Below are positions 35,373-46,827 of a DNA stretch of 64,000 bases, in pieces. A program made the position numbers and the translations under genes. The notes under the pieces are model-generated. The model saw only the letters and a program-made list of their open reading frames with translations. It ran no database searches and was not told the origin of the DNA. The number at the start of each line of letters is the position of its first letter. Position 1 is the stretch's first letter. Source of the stretch: Smallanthus sonchifolius (Eukaryota > Streptophyta > Magnoliopsida > Asterales > Asteraceae); NCBI GenBank assembly GCA_023525975.1, contig CM042042.1, positions 51,161,880 to 51,225,879 on the forward strand, read 5' to 3'.

Positions 35373-35468
35373 ACAATACTTAGTTTTGTAAATACAAAAT
35401 CCATTTCAAGTAGGGAGTGTACAATACTTAGTTTTGTAAATACAAAATCCATTTCAAGTAGGGAGTGT
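35373..35468. repeat. 48-bp perfect tandem duplication
   Basis: A 48-bp unit beginning ACAATACTTAGTTTTGTAAA occurs twice without a mismatch at 35373-35420 and 35421-35468. The perfect identity suggests a recent slippage or repair event. Confidence 0.9.
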
Positions 35469-36857
35469 ATAGATATGTCTTGTGGGCCTTAGCTTATTTC
35501 TTAAGTTTTGTTTGCCTTAGCTTAGCTTTGTTGTAGTTGTTCACAAGGGCGGATTTAAGAGGATGGTAGGGGTACCTGTCGCTACCCCTCAACTTTCGAC
35601 ACGCAGTGACAATTTTTTTAACCGTTTTATGTTTTCCGATACCCCTGAACGAAATTTTAGATACCCCTGAAATTTTCTTGCAAACTAATCCCAACACTCA
35701 GGGGCGGATCTACATAGAGCCGTGGGGGTTCACCGGACCCCCCGAGTTTTGAAATTGTAGTAGAAAGCTATATATAAAACTGGGGTGAACCCCTTAAAAA
35801 ATATAGAGTGAACCCTATACAGAGATGAACAAGTTAAAAACTAATCAAGTTCAAGTTTTGAAGATTCTCCGGCGAGATGGTGTTCTGATGAAGTTCAGTG
35901 AGATGTAGAGAGAAGTACAGAACTTTGAAGAAGAAGAAAGAAGCTGTTAATACGTTGAGTTGAAAATATATTAGTTTATGGGCCTTTTTAAGAGAACCCC
36001 GTGTTAATTCTATTATTTTTTTCTTAACATTAACCTACCAACATCATCGAAATTGACGACACACTGTTCTATTTTACCTGCTCTTCTGCTGTCAACCTCG
36101 TTTAATGCAACTCAATTTTTAAGATGAGCTATGTGAGTCTAAGTTATTAATTTTATATTTGCTTTCTATTGATAATTTATTTAATAAATTACAGTGTATA
36201 AAGTTTGTTTTCTTCAATTTTATTTTATATGATTAGATTATTTATTAGTGAATATATATTATTTAATTTAGAGTTTATTATTTTAGTTTGTTATCAATTA
36301 ACCAAAACAAACATTGAAACTTTATGAGGCATATTTCTAAAAAATATCCGGATAAATACTTGGTTTTATGAGGCATATTTCTAAAAAAAATAATAATCAA
36401 ACATGACCCAATCAATCAACAATCAAGTATTAATTTGAATTGCTTGATCAACAATCAACAATCAAACATTAATCAACAATCAAACATTAATCAAACAATA
36501 ATATAAATTTATATCTTTTGATTTTGAAGGCAAAAAAGAGTCCACAGCAGTCCAAGAAGAAAGAGTTAGGTTCCTGCCGACTGCTGCAGTCCACGAAACC
36601 CATGATGATCTCTTCTCTTCCCGCTCGGCTCGCTGGGCAATGCCCTGGATGGAGGATCGATCGATGAGCAGGCAGTCCAAGAGCCGGCCGCTCGCTGCTG
36701 TGTTCCTTCTTTTTTCTTTCTTTTTTTTCACTTATCCAACTCAAGCCCAGCCCATCTTATTTATTATCTATTGGGCCTTTTTTAAATTTTGAAATGGATA
36801 AATACAAGAATTATAATATTAATAAGATTGGGCCTTTTTTTATAAAAAAAATATATG

Positions 36858-36858
<1 letters not shown>
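35469..36858. other. transposon debris, no gene seen
   Basis: From about 35698 a GGGGCGGATCTACA terminus begins a block with GGGGTTCACCGGACCCCCC, a pattern of widespread eudicot hAT-like MITEs. A related GGGCGGATTTAAG start lies near 35545. The right ends are unclear (perhaps near 36005). Open frames at 36480-36744 have no family resemblance. Confidence 0.35.

Positions 36859-36899
<41 letters not shown>
36859..36899. repeat. (TA)n microsatellite
   Basis: About 40 bases of uninterrupted TA dinucleotide, followed by a GC-rich patch (36910-36980) with GGGCCGCCCCTGG-like words. Confidence 0.95.
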
Positions 36900-36903
<4 letters not shown>

Positions 36904-37032
36904 TGAAAAATGCGGGCCCCTCGGAATACCGGGCCCTGGGCGGTCGCCCACCCCGCCCCCCTCTGGGCCGCCCCTGGCTTCATTGTACGCTATCTGAATT
37001 AGTATATGTCCATGAAATAGAAGAGGTTTTTG

Positions 37033-37150
37033 AAGGCCGGGGGTCTCAGTGGGAGCAACCTCTCTATCATATGGGATAGGGGAAATCCTCCTCCACCCCC
37101 AGACCCTACCAATAGCTCTGCTAGGTGTGAAATTTACTAACACTGAGTAT
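37033..37150 (+). mobile_element. RTE-LINE 3' tail
   Basis: GGTCTCAGTGGGAGCAACC, CTCTATCATATGGGATAGGG, CCCCCAGACCCTACC and a TGTGAAATTTACTAACACTGAGTATG-type end reproduce the tail blocks seen on the minus strand at 7672-7790. Only the 3' end is present, typical of 5'-truncated insertions. Confidence 0.5.
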
Positions 37151-37492
37151 GCTTGTTTGTTTTGATCTGTTTGAGATGATACACAACCTGAACCGACCCA
37201 TGTAGATGTTTATATATTGCCACCTTTAGTATTTTTATTAGAAATTTGTTTCAATCAGTTTACATACACACATGATCATCATAAACAGCATTTCATATGG
37301 CCTTACAGAATCTGAAAGCTACTATATTCTTCCTGCAAGTAACTGGCAAGGTTTTTTTTTTGAGTTTTAGGAAATTTATTTACATAGTTGCATGTGAAAG
37401 GTAACAAAAACCCTTCATATTTTCCCTCATTATGGTAGAAAGCTTGTAAAATTGCCAAAAAAAGAACCACTTGGTTCAGCAAACAGATGCAA

Positions 37493-40185
37493 TCAGAGTT
37501 TATAATCCGGCGAGATCATAAACTGAAAATTATCATCAGTCTTGTAGAATATCCCAGGATACTCTTCATCATTGGCCATCAACTGTTGGCATTTCTTGTC
37601 TTCTGCATCATCATCTTCTTCTTCACTGCTATTAAGGTTTTTCTGAACCAGATCTCTAAAGATTGATGACTGAAATAGCAGCCCGAGTGCAGTTGGAGAT
37701 GATTTTTTACTTGGACTAAATGGAAAGTTGAATTCAGAAGACATTTCTTGTTTCTGTGGAAAGTTTGTATTTTCAGTTATTGTGTTATTATAGCCAAAAA
37801 ACGGTTGTTCTGATTCCTCAGTCAGACCGAAATTGTTAAATGGCAAAACAGTTAATTCTGTTTGTGTTTGTGGCTCTTCAGGAGTTTGTGTTCCTGGCTT
37901 CAACCATCTGATGTAAGTACTTAAGTCGAAATTGGTCACTGCATTCACACCTCTGTACTCGATTGCTGCTATGTCATAAGCACGCGCTGCCTCTTCTTGG
38001 GTGCCTGCAGAACAATACTGTTAAATGAACCAAAATGGTCACTTGATAAAACGGGCAGTTCTGACCTGAACCAAAATAACCAATTTTTAAAACGGTCAGT
38101 TTTAATCCGAACAAAAATGATCACTTTTTAAAAAGGTCCGTTTTAACTTGAACCAAAATGACCACATTTTAAAATGGCCCGTTCTGATCCAAACCAAAAT
38201 GACCACTTTTTAAAACGGCCGGTTCTGACCCGAACCAAAATGACCACTTTTTAAAAAGGTCCGTTCTAACCTGAACCAAAATGACCACCTATTAAAATGG
38301 CGAGTTCTGACCCGAACCAAAATGACCACTTTCTGAAATCGCCATTTCTGACCTGAACCAAAATGACCACTTTTTGAAAGGCCTAGTTCTGACCCGAACC
38401 AAAATGAACACTTTTTAAAAGTCTAGTTATGACCTGAACCAAAATGACCACTTTTTAAAACATTGCCAAGTATACTTACTGTAAGTTCCAAGATAGAGAT
38501 ATTTGTTTCCAAAAACTCTTCCGATCCGGGCTTCCCATCTTCCATTATGATGATGCCTTGCGACTCCCCGGTACTTTGATACTCCTCTTGAAAATCCACT
38601 GCTTCTCCTGAAAAACCCGAACAAATGAAAAACATCAAACTCTATTTGACAAGCAGACATTTTTACAATCCAATTTTTTTTTCAAGTTACCTCCTTAGTG
38701 AAGCTAGATATTCTTCCTTTGTTACAGTCTGCATTATTTTGATTTCTTTCTCATAATCAGAGACCTTCACAGAAGTTAAACTGTCAGTTAGCAGTTAGAT
38801 CTTTAGAGTTACTATTTTAACATGTTAAAGTTAAGTTTTGTACCGGAAAATTAGTGAAAGTTGACGATCCCCAGTACTTAAGAGCAGCTAGATCATATGC
38901 CCTGGCTGCTGATTCTTCTTCATCATAAGCTCCTGAGTCATGACCAAATTAAAAATGTCAACTTTATGATCTAAAATATCGAAACAACACTAGTTAGAGG
39001 CCAGACCTGGCAATCTTATCTCAAAGTAAGGGAAATGGGTTGGTTTGGTAAAAAAATAAAATTTGTTGAATTGGGTAACACCATAACACAAAACAGGTTG
39101 AAATAGGTAACAACTTAAAATAATTTGGGTCAAGATAGGTAGCCTAAAAACTAAGTAATTTAGAATGGGTTCAAACGGGTACCAGATTTTGGTACTTTTC
39201 TTTTCTAAGACGTCTTATTTCAACCCGGGCCACTTTTTTGTTACAACCCATTCTAATCCGAAGCAAACTGATACTTTTTCTTAAATGATCCGTTTTGATC
39301 CGAACTCATTTTGGTCATAACCCATCTTGACCCAAACCTATTCTGACCCGTTACCCCACCCACCCGTTTTGCCAAGCTTATTAGAGGCGTTTGGATTTGA
39401 TTATCTTATTATTATGACTTGAATTGGTAATTATCAGTTTTCATGTTTAGATTACTAGCTAAAACACCTAATTAACCATTCTTTTAACCTAATTTGAGAG
39501 ACTTTTATGCCCATTTAACAAGACGGGTCGGGTCTTCTTTTGTTACAATGTCTTTTTTGGTTATTTATGTATTAATTTCTTAAATAATCATACTTTCCCA
39601 AAGGCTCAAATAAGTAATTATATGATTATTACAAATTCAAACAGAAAACCCGACCCAGACATAGTCTTTTAAAGACGTGTTTTATTACAGTTGATTATCT
39701 GATATTAATAATTCAACATCAAATATCATTCGTAGAAAGAAGAACTCACCAAGATAAACTGTTCAACACGAACATATCATCCCCAAAGCAGATCAAAGCA
39801 TTAAAAAAGAAACAAAATTTGATCAAGATTTCTTTATTTATAAAAAAATACAAATTAATAACAATAAAACTTAAAGAACTCAAATGTGGCTACCTTGTTT
39901 TCCTTTCTTTTTCTGTGTAACATTCCAAGAAAGTTTATCCCACAAATGTGCTTCATATCTGCCAGTCCATCTATGTTTGCTCACACCGCGATACTTAGAA
40001 CTTCTTTTCACAGTGGTTGGTGAAGGTTGACCCGATTGTTGACTCGGGGTCAACTGTTGACTTTTACAGTCTAGTGTAACATCTCTTCTTCTCTTCACAC
40101 GCCTCGGTTCCACACCTTCATTTTCAACCATATTAATCCGTCGACGTAGAGAACTTTCTTCAATCTTTACTGCAATTAACGCCAT
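37493..40185 (-). CDS. WRI1-like: WRINKLED1-like AP2/ERF transcription factor with two AP2 domains
   Basis: Six exons on the minus strand: 40185-39894, 39758-39750 (9 nt), 38932-38844, 38764-38691, 38607-38480 and 38004-37493. They join to 1104 nt (367 aa) with closing phases. AP2 domain 1 starts SSKYRGVSKHRWTGRYEAHL. The 9-nt micro-exon completes Val-Tyr-Leu in KGKQVYLGAYD, the known micro-exon of the WRI clade. Domain 2 is SKYRGVARHHHNGRWEARIG through EYRGVNAVTNF. The linker VTKEEYLASLRR resembles WRI1. The N-terminus is basic (RRVKRRRD), and the C-terminus is acidic with an activation-type end (NDEEYPGIFYKTDDNFQF). WRI factors activate glycolytic and fatty-acid synthesis genes, or cutin/wax genes for WRI3/4. 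Orthology within WRI1/3/4 is not settled. The introns carry a minisatellite and a MITE. Confidence 0.93.
38029..38465. repeat. 41-bp minisatellite in a WRI-like intron
   Basis: About 10.5 imperfect copies of a 41-bp unit with core ACCAAAATGACCACTTTTTA followed by AAACGGCC(G/C)GTTCTGACC. It begins at 38029, and the last unit starts at 38438, just 15 bases from the splice donor of exon 5 (38480/38479). The unit resembles the motif in the MITE at 39002-39380. Confidence 0.92.
39002..39380. mobile_element. MITE-like insertion in a WRI-like intron
   Basis: Flanked by an 8-bp direct repeat TTAGAGGC (38994-39001 and 39381-39388). The ends have GGCAATC on the left and TTTTGCCAAG on the right, only partly inverted. 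The interior is rich in AACGGGT, GACCCGTT and GGTAAC words. A diverged inverted copy is at 3998-4340. The 8-bp flank supports a hAT-type origin. Confidence 0.65.
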
Positions 40186-40979
40186 TTTACTTTCGTATAT
40201 CCTTCTGTTACGCTTCTTGTAGTGTTTACTTTTTGTTGACCCTGCAATAATGCATGCTGCTACATATACTTATTATGTGTATATATACATATATGATCAT
40301 GCACACGTGTGGTATGTTTTGTCTAACGACGATGATTCCAATGATTTGACAGCTTTAGACAAACTTAATTTGTCGATACTATGTTATGGTCATGGTATCG
40401 TTCTTCATCGTGTTCTTCGCTACCAATCTGGCTCTTTAAGAGGGTAATCTAGTCATTTTGGTGGTTATGTTTTAACAAGATGTTGAAAGTTTATTCTTTT
40501 TGGTACAAAAGTGTAGAGCAACAATAGGTTATGAGATCAATGATTGGTCCAAATTGTAACAGCTTTAGGAAGCATCAGATTCCATGGAATTCTCCGTCTG
40601 TTTGGTTACAAGTTTTCAGCAGTTTCATTTGTCTGTTTGGGACGATTTAAACTATGGGATCAGATCAGGAGGTTACATATTAAAATAAAGGTTTTAACCT
40701 CATAATAATGCTTCTAATTGGATGTATGTTCTTTTGTTGTGAGGTTGGGAGATATGAAATGGGCTTTTTCTTGGTGATTTATCAGTGACCGGTAACGTCA
40801 CGTGTGTCATGCAATGGGTCATGATGGTTCGGGTCAAAACGGTTCACGTGTCTTCTCTATTTTTGGGAGCTTTATGGACTAGATACCTCGACTACTTGGG
40901 GAGGAACAACTTTTTTAGACACTATGATACCGCTAGTGTGGAAGCCCTTTGGTACTTTATGAATAACTAATGTATTAAA
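40186..40979. other. upstream flank of the WRI-like gene
   Basis: Non-coding flank with a TATA-rich patch near 40270-40295 and no recognised gene. Open frames at 40250 and 40785 look like chance. Confidence 0.35.
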
Positions 40980-43740
40980 ACGAGAAGCTTGTGCCCGCGT
41001 TCCACGGCGAGAGGCTGACCTTAAACGATTAAGGCGGTGACATTAACGTGGCTAAGCACGAAAAGAAACGTCGTTAAATATATAAAAGAAACGTATGAAG
41101 TTATGGCGACTCGGTTGTGGAGATCGAAACATAGATAAAAAAAGTTATATAACGGTCGGTGTCGGTCTCATTCTTCACGGTACCAACACGTTACTGTCAG
41201 TCGATATAATACACGATACCTAAAAGTACTCTATTTTGAATACAACTCCGTTTTTAATAGAATTTATAACGGGACGCCAAAAGAAAGAACTAAACACGAC
41301 CACAAATTATTATATATTTTTTTAAAATTAATGAACAAAATTTATTGATGAAAAATCAGATTATATATACTAAAGGGGTTAAATTCAAAATTTTACAAAC
41401 TTAAGGGGTCAAAGTGATAATCTCAAAATATAAAAGCTAGTTTTGACATTATAGTAGTAAAGTAGAGGGGGCGTTGGTCGGTGGCAAATTGTAAAAGAAA
41501 AGTATACTATTAAAATAATAATTTAATCTATTAAAGATTAAATCTAAATTTTGAAAATTCAATCTATTTAATCAAGAGTTACTAATGTAATATATCTAAT
41601 TTTTTAAAGTTCAATCTTTTTAAATAAGTGTTTAAAATACAATATTTTAATCTAGAAGAATAAAACACAACTCAAACATTTTTTTAAGTAGTTAAGAGTT
41701 CTACACTTGGAGATTTACAAGGAGGTTCGTTGAGATAGTTTTACATGATATGTTAATTAGTCATTCTAAATTAAAAAAAAAAAAACATGTTATTAGAAAA
41801 AAAAATGTTACATTTCATATGAAACTTTGTTGTTGCAATTTAACAAGTAAATTTTGTAATTAAGTTATTTTTAGCTCATTATCAATGTAATTGGGCTGTA
41901 TTTCAAATGTGAGATGTTTGGATATATTACATTGGCAGATTTACAACAAACGCGGACCTATAAGGAGGCTATGGGGGTAGCGGCCCTCCATGAAAAAGAT
42001 ATTAGTGTTATATACGCGTTAAAATCTCGATCGCCTACCATAAAATTTTGCAATAGTCCCTCGATCGCCCACATGAATGTTTTTTAGTGCTATATACGCG
42101 TTATATATCGGTAGTCAACTGACCCATATGAAAAAAACAAATCTTGGTCAGCCATTGTAAAATTTACAAGGAGGTTTGTTGACGCTCTCTTTTATAAATA
42201 CCGTCATCATATCTTAAATAGTTTGACCTCTAAGTTGTTGTCCGAACGTAAAAAAAACGATTATTTTACTTGTTTGAAACAAGTTTTTTTTAAACAAGTT
42301 ATGTATAATGTGATAAGTAATTAATGGTTGATAATGTTAGGTTCTTAAAGGGGCGATTCGATGGGGACGTGGTGAAGCGGGTCTCGACACTTGTTTTTCT
42401 AGATTGATAACATTCACGGATTAAATTATGCAAGAAATAAAAAAATGTTCATTTCTTGTTTTGTCAAATAATTCTTTTGTCTTTTTTTTTAACGTCGAAC
42501 ATTGAATGTTGTGACGTCGCACCCTACCATCATATGGGAGAGTCTCGTCCAACTCCGGTCAATATGTTGTTTTAACCGGGCTCACTTGGCGTCAGAGTTG
42601 GAGAACATCCAAGGAAAAATCCCACCCAATACGGCCCCTTTCGGGCTTGAGGGAGAGCCGAGGCTCGAACCCTGGATCAGGGTGGGTAAAACCCTCGTGC
42701 ATCAGCCAAAGAACTAGACCTCATTTACATGCCTCAAAAATTAATGAGAAGAGCAAGAATTAAATCTGGGTCACAAGGGACACCATGTCTCTTTCTTACC
42801 ACTCCACCACTTTTGTCTTTTTAATATTGGGTTAAAACTAGAAATTATGACCCGCGTGTTGCGGCGGGGTCGTTCAGTGAAATTAACGTCGTTAACTACA
42901 CAATTAAGTCCGCGCGTTTGTAAAATTAACGTTGTTAACTACACATTAACGTCGCTAAGTATATTGACATTAGCACCCTACGCTCTGCGGCGGGAAGGGG
43001 ACTCTAAACAGTTGAGGCAGTGACAATAATGTGACTAAACACAAAAAAAACGTTACATCAAATAAATGTACGAATTAATGGCGAGTCGGTTAATATAATA
43101 AAAAGAAATGTAAAAAAAAGAAGAAATAAAACCCAAAAAAATATATGGTCCAAAAGATAGGTGACATGTGGCGTGACGTTGGGAACAAACACATAATTCT
43201 GACATTTTACAAAGTTGTACGAACCCCCGCAACGTGTGGGTCATGATTTTTAGTGAGCATAACAAAATTTATATCGGGACGTTAAGAAAAAAAAGATTAA
43301 ACATAACAACAAATAGTTTTTTTAGAGGTATATTTGAACTTTTAGAAAGATAAAATTAAAGTGGTGCATATGAGAAAGAAAAAAAAACATAATTCTTATT
43401 GGACACCGACGTTGAGGTTGTATGACCCCGCCGTAACGTGCGGGTCAAATTTATACCGGGATGTAAAGAAAAAATATTCAACGCAATGATAAATTAAATT
43501 TGTTTTAGAGTTATATTTGAATTTTTAGAAAGATAAGGGATATTATTTAAAAATATAAAAATTAAAGTGGGTGTATATGAAAAAAAAATCATTACTTGAC
43601 ACCGACTTTGCTATTTTAGCATCACGGGAATGACACTAGAATTTATATAATTGAATACAAATTTATAGTTATATATTATATTATACATTATTTTATTATA
43701 TTATATTATATTTATTTATTTATTTTTTATTATATTTAAG
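40980..43740. other. intergenic repeat-rich DNA, no gene seen
   Basis: Several diverged copies of one repeat occur at about 40990-41240, 42840-43130, 43190-43330 and 43400-43630. Each has a GTTGCGGCGGG/GTTCCACGGCGAG-type head, TGACATTAACGTGGCTAA and ATGGCGAGTCGGTTA-like words. At 42500-42720 is a GC-richer block with GAGGCTCGAACCCTGGATCA, possibly a SINE or LTR fragment. Nothing in the region codes for a recognised protein. Confidence 0.4.
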
Positions 43741-44857
43741 ACACATCGGAAGGAACAGTGATACAGTGATTTACACTTCCTTTTCCATTCATGTACAAGT
43801 CATCTGCTTTATTAATGTCTCATCTCATCCCACGTTATTCCCTTCCCAGATTAGGGTTTCTTTCACCATCGACTTGCTCTCTGTATCTTGATCATCTCTC
43901 TGTCTATCCTACTGAATCGGTTCGTCATTTAGGGTTTTCCTTTGAGTGGTGATCGGGAAAGGGTAGGGGATGAAGACCTGCGTTTCATACGCAAAAGATG
44001 AACATGACTTCGCGTTTCGCCTTCTTCATTCTGACGCTCCTGTTCCCTTTCTTCAACTATTAGGGTTCATGGGCCTGTGACGATGTGGATTAGAAGTCGA
44101 GCGCTACTTCCCGTACATGTTGCAGCCTTTCTTAAACGAACGCCAATTTCATGAGGTTATTGGGTTTCCTTTTATTTCAATATTTTTTGTGTTGCTGCTT
44201 TTTTTAGTGAATTTTGACCTTGAGTGTTTGATCTAGGTTTTTAGTTTAACAATGATTTTAAAGCTTCAAAGATCCTACAAAGCTCAAAAACAAAAAGGTA
44301 AATCTTTTTGCCCAAAGTTGTCTGAATGTGTGATTATGAGTTTGCAATTGGAGATTAGAATTTACATAGGGTTTCTTAATTTTGGATATATGATACAAGG
44401 TGTTGCTTTCGAAGAATTGTTTTTCGTTATGATGTAAAGGCATTGATGAACAATAACTTTTAGACACATTGTTACTGTGTCTAAATGGAATTTATTTGTT
44501 TAGGTTTCCTGGTTCTATTAACCCACAAGATTCCTGGTTCTATGATGTTGGTCATCTCATTTTCTTGATAAAGGTTGGTTTTGTGCGTTGTGTCTACTCC
44601 TGTTTTTGATTATTGTTCCTTACCTATTGGTGCATATGTAGGTTACGGTTTCTGATGAGGCTACGATGAGCTGATAGATTTGACTCAAAATCGCATGAAG
44701 ATCTCACCTTGGCATGGCATAATTGGAGGACGGCAGGCGCTCACTTGCAACCTTTCTTACAGCCATGGTAGTCTCATCGTTTTGCAAACTCTGAGTCTCA
44801 CATCATATGCAACCCGATTTCAAATGTCTCAATTTGGTGATGCATTAATGCGCACTC
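43741..44857 (+). other. gene-like 5' region of unknown identity
   Basis: The sequence from 43770 to 44160 has the texture of a plant 5' exon: CT-rich leader, TTAGGGTTT words, ATG-initiated short frames, and a possible donor near 44155 (TTTCATGAG|GTTATT). No protein family could be recognised. The stretch ends at the CACTC target site of the compound LTR element at 44858, so a gene here may have been interrupted. Confidence 0.25.
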
Positions 44858-45182
44858 TGATACCCAGATCTGGGTCAGGGCAGACCCATTGGGTCGGGGC
44901 AGAGCAGGCCCGGTTATTACTGGATGGGGGGAAACGAAGTGGAGGGAAAGTGAAGGAAGGGAAAGTTTTTGAAAATGTGGGGAGTGGGGGGAAAATAGGA
45001 AGTAACCGTTCCCTCCAATTTTAGGTTTAAGTATTGTGTTTTATGCATTTGTGTTTTTTGTCTATGTTTTTGTTTATCTAAATTAGGGTATCATACCTTG
45101 TAATTGGAGAATAGCCCATCTCGAATCGGGCCGACTATCCTTTGTTCTTGTTTTAATCCAATCAAAATTTTAGACTCTATCA
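44858..45182 (+). repeat. LTR A of the compound element
   Basis: 325 bp, TGATACCCAGATCTGGG to TCTATCA. It is closely similar to LTR B, with shared blocks ACGAAGTGGAGGGAAAGTGA, GGAAGTAACCGTTCCC and CTTGTAATTGGAGAATAGCC. Confidence 0.88.
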
Positions 45183-45210
45183 ATTGGTTCCATTGCCGGG
45201 AAATTCTGAG

Positions 45211-45996
45211 ATGGTTCATAACCGGAATAGTGCAGGAGAAGGGAGCACCCTGTCTGGTTCAGTCGCTGCTCAACTGGTTGACATTGCTGCAAATCTCGAC
45301 GCCATAGTGTCGCAATTGAGAGGTGATGTTGCAACGCTCAAGACCTTGATGTTTGGAACATCCATCGGCAGCAACAATCACACAGAATCTGATTCGGGAA
45401 GGAGCTCGAATGAAAGCTCTAATGCTGTTTTGTCTACCACCCAAACGATTGTAAACTCCACCCCTTGTTCTCATGTTGTTCCGAAACCAACGAGCAACCA
45501 AGCACCAACAATAACACCAAAACTGGATCGGTTACTAGACCATTCCGTGCCTCCTTTAGCAGGCTCTGTCAAACAGCAAACCAATCAGCGCTCTGCCTTT
45601 ACTACACCAACATATTCATCGATTGAAGAAGCTATAGAGACACGAAAGGCTGTCTGCAACTTAAAATGGCTAGTAAAAGGTGGGCGTCTTCTGATGACTG
45701 ATTTTGTGGACCCACAAGAAGTTAAGAATCGTGCTGACCAGCCTCCACCATACTGGGTTGTAACAGTTACAACGCGCTGTAACAGTAACCCGACACATCA
45801 ATCAGTGATGGCACAATGCTGGGTTTTTGACACCGGTCAGCAAGGTTTCACTCAAACCGCTTTATCTCGACTTGAGGACAAGTCGTATCTCCGGCCAGGA
45901 TGTATTGATACGAACCCAGATCTGGGTCAGGATGGGTCGGGGCAGAGCAGGCCCGGTTATTACTGGATGGGGGGAAACGAAGTGGAGGGAAAGTGA
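45211..45996 (+). CDS. gag-like protein of the compound element, plus-strand half
   Basis: The frame opens at ATG 45211, just inside the primer site, and runs into LTR B. The N-terminal part, GSVAAQLVDIAANLDAIVSQ, is a helical heptad-like segment, followed by a Ser/Thr/Pro/Asn-rich stretch. No zinc knuckle, protease or polymerase motif is visible. The homologous frame on the minus strand at 46209-46802 shares the start, which argues for real but unknown coding use. The frame ending inside an LTR suggests the true C-terminus is lost. Confidence 0.4.
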   Translation: MVHNRNSAGEGSTLSGSVAAQLVDIAANLDAIVSQLRGDVATLKTLMFGTSIGSNNHTESDSGRSSNESSNAVLSTTQTIVNSTPCSHVVPKPTSNQAPTITPKLDRLLDHSVPPLAGSVKQQTNQRSAFTTPTYSSIEEAIETRKAVCNLKWLVKGGRLLMTDFVDPQEVKNRADQPPPYWVVTVTTRCNSNPTHQSVMAQCWVFDTGQQGFTQTALSRLEDKSYLRPGCIDTNPDLGQDGSGQSRPGYYWMGGNEVEGK

Positions 45997-46211
45997 AGGG
46001 AGGGAAAGTTTTTGAAAATGTGGGGAGTGGGGGAAAATAGGAAGTAACCGTTCCCACTAATTTTATGTTTAAGTATTGTGTTTTCTGCATTTGTGTTTTT
46101 GTTTATCTAAATTTGGGTATCATACCTTGTAATTGGAGAATAGCCCATCTCGAATCGGGCTGACTATCCTTTGTTCTTGTTTTAATCCAATCAGAATTTT
46201 AGATTTTATCA
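45906..46211 (+). repeat. LTR B (internal) of the compound element
   Basis: 306 bp, TGATACGAACCCAGATCTGG to TTTATCA, same orientation as LTR A. It is followed by ATTG, as LTR A is, and then by the inverted half. Confidence 0.85.
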
Positions 46212-46802
46212 ATTGACAGGACCACCAAGAGTTTCTTTTCCTGGGTCCCATACAATGAGAAAAAATACAACCAAGATACAATCATGGTAATGAAACTTAC
46301 AGCCCTTGTTTATGGATTGGACCAATTCCTCGTAAACCACTAGGCTCAAACCACTGGGCAGCAACACCATCCTCTGTACGAAAACACCAATTTCTTCTAT
46401 TCCTTTCCGATCATGGCTGCCATTTGCCGTTAAATTCTTCACAGGCCCCCAATCTTCAATTCCGGTGCCATTAATTTTGTCAATTTCATAAGTGCCCCCA
46501 ATCCCGTCATCAATTAGGTCGTTTATATCAGTGATTTCGGCGGTAATTCCGCCGACGCCACTGATCTTGTTGTCGTCGTCAATTCCGGATCCAAGTTGCT
46601 GAGAAGGGTCATGGTTGGACCCCTGTGGTTCCTCCGCTACCATGTTCTTCGAATCACCTTCTGATTCTTCCTTGTTACAACCATCTCCAATCAACTGAAC
46701 TTTGATTTCTTCAACATCATCCCTCAAAGATGCAAGGATGGCTTCTAATTTTGCTGCAATGGTTGCTAATTGAGATGCTAAATTTCGGGTCGTCGGCCCC
46801 AT
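46209..46802 (-). CDS. gag-like protein of the compound element, minus-strand half
   Basis: From ATG 46802, just after the minus-strand primer site, the frame encodes NLASQLATIAAKLEAILASL. This parallels the helical start of the plus-strand frame, and an Asp/Gly/Asn-rich acidic region follows. The sequences have diverged strongly beyond the first 60 residues, so the two halves come from different family members. Function unknown. Confidence 0.4.
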   Translation of the reverse strand: MGPTTRNLASQLATIAAKLEAILASLRDDVEEIKVQLIGDGCNKEESEGDSKNMVAEEPQGSNHDPSQQLGSGIDDDNKISGVGGITAEITDINDLIDDGIGGTYEIDKINGTGIEDWGPVKNLTANGSHDRKGIEEIGVFVQRMVLLPSGLSLVVYEELVQSINKGCKFHYHDCILVVFFLIVWDPGKETLGGPVN

Positions 46803-46827
46803 TTGATTTCCCGGCAATGGAACCAAA

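Noticed and set aside
36480..37143. Short minus-strand frames of 83-110 codons
   Set aside because: Low-complexity and repeat-derived (TA microsatellite, LINE tail). No motif was seen.
38029..38465. CRISPR-like repeat array
   Set aside because: The 41-bp units are head to tail with no unique spacers. It is a minisatellite.
42640..42720. Possible tRNA/SINE (GAGGCTCGAACCCTGGATCA)
   Set aside because: Only the T-arm-like word is present; no A box at the right distance was seen.
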